Below, piece after piece: positions 62,406 to 64,000 of a DNA stretch of 64,000 bases (its first letter is position 1; every line of letters begins with the position of its first letter). The notes beneath the pieces are model-generated. The model had not been told where the DNA came from and ran no database searches. It was given only the letters and a program-made list of their open reading frames with translations. Made by a program: the position numbers and the translations under genes. This stretch comes from Mesorhizobium escarrei (GTDB lineage Bacteria > Pseudomonadota > Alphaproteobacteria > Rhizobiales > Rhizobiaceae): positions 89,116 through 153,115 of the forward strand of contig NZ_CAKXZT010000140.1 in assembly GCF_935825525.1 (NCBI RefSeq), in the 5' to 3' direction.

Positions 62406-64000
62406 ATGGCGAAGAAAACAACGACGACAAAAACGCTCGACAATGACGTAGCCAGGGAACTCGAAAAAGCACTTGATATCGATTTGAGCGGCGATGCCGG
62501 CGGCGACCTCGACATCGCAGCGTCGATGGAGGACCTTGAAGCGCAGATATCGCAGGCCGCCGACGAGTTGGCACGCGAAGGCCGTAGCCAGGATGCCGAG
62601 CCTGTCGCCAACCAGAGCCAGAATGCCGAGCCTGTCGTCAGCCAGAGCCACAAGACCGAGCCTGCCACCAATCAGGATCACAAAGCCCAAGACCAGAAAG
62701 CAGAACCCGCGGCAAACGCCGAGCCGGCGGACTCGCGCCCTGCTGAACTGCGCCCTGTGGAAACGCGCCCTGTTGAAATGCGCCCTGTTGAAACTCGAAA
62801 CGGCACGCAGCCGGCCGGCTTCACGCCGGCCAATGACCCTCGTCAAAAAGATTACAAGACGCTGCTGCACACCCTCAATCGGCGTGCCTCGAACACGATC
62901 TACTGGGTCGTGGCGCTCGTTTCGCTCGCCTGGATCGCGGGCGCCGGTGCATTGGCCAATCTGTTGTTTGGCCCAAGCATTTGGCAAATCCGCACCCCCG
63001 ACCAGTTTTTCGCCCGTCCCGAACTGATTGGCCTGGCGATCGCTGCGATCCTGCCCGTCCTCCTGTTCTGGGCGTTTGCAGCCATGATTCGCCGCGCGCA
63101 GGAGATGCGCATCGCCGCTCAGTCGATGACGGAAGTGGCCTTCCGCCTGACCGAGCCGGAACAAATCGCCCAGGATCGCGTCATGATGATCGGGCAAGCC
63201 GTCCGCCGCGAGGTTGCTGCGATGGGTGAAGGCATCGAGCGCACGCTTGCGCGTGCGGTCGAGCTCGAAACCCTTGTCCACAGCGAGGTCAACCAGATCG
63301 AACGCTCCTATTCGGAGAATGAATCCCGCATCCGCTCGCTTGTCGACGGGCTGGGCAGCGAGCGCGAGGCAGTGGTGACCCACGCCGAACGCGTGCGCGC
63401 CACGATCACCGGCGCGCATGAGACGCTGAAGGACGAAATCGGGGCTGCCAGCGACGTCATTCGCGACAGCATCCTCAACGCCTCGACCAACCTGTCGATG
63501 ACCATCACCAATTCCGGCGACACGCTGATCGACAGGATCAATCAAAGCTCGCTGTCGATCTTCGATTCGGTGGAAGGCCGGCTCGAATCGATCACTGACC
63601 GGCTGTCGACCTCCGGCGAAGCCTTCGCCAGCCTTCTCGACACACGCATCGCCAAGCTGACGGAGACGACCGACGGCCTCACCCGGTCGCTGACCGATCT
63701 GCTCGACGATCGGACCTCCGGCATGGTGTCGCTGCTCGGCGGCGCCGCGCGCACGCTCAACTCCGAATTTGAAGCCAGCCTTGACGGCATCGAGCGGACG
63801 CTGGCCGAACGCGGCCAGGCGCTGATTAGTGAGTTCCAGACCCGCGCCGAAGCGCTGGACACCGGTACTCAAAAGCTCAACGCCGCGCTCGAGGCCCGCG
63901 CACGCCAGATCAACGAGACCCTGGTCGAGCGCGCGCGCGAAATCGCCCATACCTTCCAGGAGAGCAAGGAGACGCTTTCGGCGATGATCGATCAGGGCAA
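62406..64000 (+). CDS. Large coiled-coil membrane protein, GPR/RgsE-like, cut by window end
   Basis: From ATG 62406 the frame stays open to the end of the window, giving at least 531 residues. It starts MAKKTTTTKTLDNDVARELE. The acidic, Pro/Glu-rich cytoplasmic part (1-150) has repeats SQxAEPV and RPVE. Two membrane helices follow (about 165-185 and 207-228), and after residue 245 there is a long coiled coil with apolipoprotein-like heptads. This architecture matches the giant growth-pole-ring protein of Agrobacterium (GPR) and RgsE of Sinorhizobium, about 2000 aa, needed for polar growth. The assignment is by architecture, since the rest is out of view. Confidence 0.65.
   Translation, partial: MAKKTTTTKTLDNDVARELEKALDIDLSGDAGGDLDIAASMEDLEAQISQAADELAREGRSQDAEPVANQSQNAEPVVSQSHKTEPATNQDHKAQDQKAEPAANAEPADSRPAELRPVETRPVEMRPVETRNGTQPAGFTPANDPRQKDYKTLLHTLNRRASNTIYWVVALVSLAWIAGAGALANLLFGPSIWQIRTPDQFFARPELIGLAIAAILPVLLFWAFAAMIRRAQEMRIAAQSMTEVAFRLTEPEQIAQDRVMMIGQAVRREVAAMGEGIERTLARAVELETLVHSEVNQIERSYSENESRIRSLVDGLGSEREAVVTHAERVRATITGAHETLKDEIGAASDVIRDSILNASTNLSMTITNSGDTLIDRINQSSLSIFDSVEGRLESITDRLSTSGEAFASLLDTRIAKLTETTDGLTRSLTDLLDDRTSGMVSLLGGAARTLNSEFEASLDGIERTLAERGQALISEFQTRAEALDTGTQKLNAALEARARQINETLVERAREIAHTFQESKETLSAMIDQG
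62736..62795 (+). repeat. In-frame RPVE repeats in the GPR-like protein
   Basis: Four consecutive 15-base units encode RPAEL, RPVET, RPVEM and RPVET (residues 111-130). The units differ at few bases, which suggests recent slippage. An earlier, looser repeat of AEPV units lies at about residues 62-88. Confidence 0.85.

Noticed and set aside
62334..63950. 538-codon minus-strand ORF opposite the GPR-like gene
   Set aside because: The plus strand encodes a coherent membrane and coiled-coil protein open to the window end; the minus frame is its shadow.

Overview
The window is chromosomal DNA from a GC-rich alphaproteobacterium of the Hyphomicrobiales, most like Mesorhizobium. The signs are a BA14K-family gene, a complete rhizobial-type glycerol ABC operon (glpRDSTPQUVK order), the urtABCDE urea transporter, CckA, a cysteine-poor DksA, GTTC-N7-GTTC SOS boxes, and palindromic intergenic repeats of the kinds common in Mesorhizobium. 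No rRNA, tRNA, prophage, insertion sequence or CRISPR array was recognised. The taxonomic placement is inferred from gene content, not from a marker-gene tree.

Layout. 0-0.45 kb: end of a BA14K-family protein and its terminator. 0.46-10.6 kb: glycerol uptake and catabolism operon, all on the minus strand, with GlpR and its likely operators. 10.7-12.1 kb: a PLP-dependent decarboxylase. 12.1-16.3 kb: the four-gene Anbu operon (circularly permuted ATP-grasp, alpha-E protein, transglutaminase-like protease, proteasome-like Anbu), interrupted by two unusual repeat blocks. 16.7-25.7 kb: housekeeping genes on the minus strand (Lrp-type RAM protein, tgt, queA, two cyclophilins, coaD, gyrA, AraC regulator). 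25.7-28.4 kb: small genes (marC, osmC, DUF2306) and ssb. 28.6-30.7 kb: an ArsR-SRPBCC-ClpP mini-operon and a small secreted protein lying between ssb and uvrA. 31.2-34.1 kb: uvrA. 34.2-35.8 kb: a GNAT relic, a DUF72 protein and a long inverted repeat. 35.8-41.8 kb: urtABCDE behind a well-matched sigma-54 promoter with an upstream NtrC-like site. 41.9-46.3 kb: a GMC oxidoreductase with its Tat-signal subunit, glyoxalase, RHH protein and purine nucleoside phosphorylase. 46.4-51.4 kb: cckA, a FliO-like gene, dksA and a SixA-type phosphatase. 51.6-57.5 kb: YcjX/YcjF pair, a secreted protein, a KefB-like antiporter and DUF924. 57.5-59.3 kb: folP-folB-folK. 59.4-62.1 kb: DUF922 secreted protease, a ferredoxin-NADP reductase with its 2Fe-2S ferredoxin, and an HPt protein. 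62.4-64.0 kb: the start of a very large coiled-coil membrane protein resembling the growth-pole-ring protein (GPR/RgsE) of rhizobia.

Functional themes. Two ABC systems (glycerol and urea) have binding-protein genes bordered by strong intercistronic stem-loops. SOS boxes precede both ssb and uvrA. Nitrogen control of urea uptake is readable directly in the promoter. Two proteins that are zinc-binding in the reference enterobacterium (Tgt and DksA) have lost most of their zinc ligands. The least understood system is the Anbu operon, which has the gene content of a predicted peptide-ligation and peptide-hydrolysis pathway.
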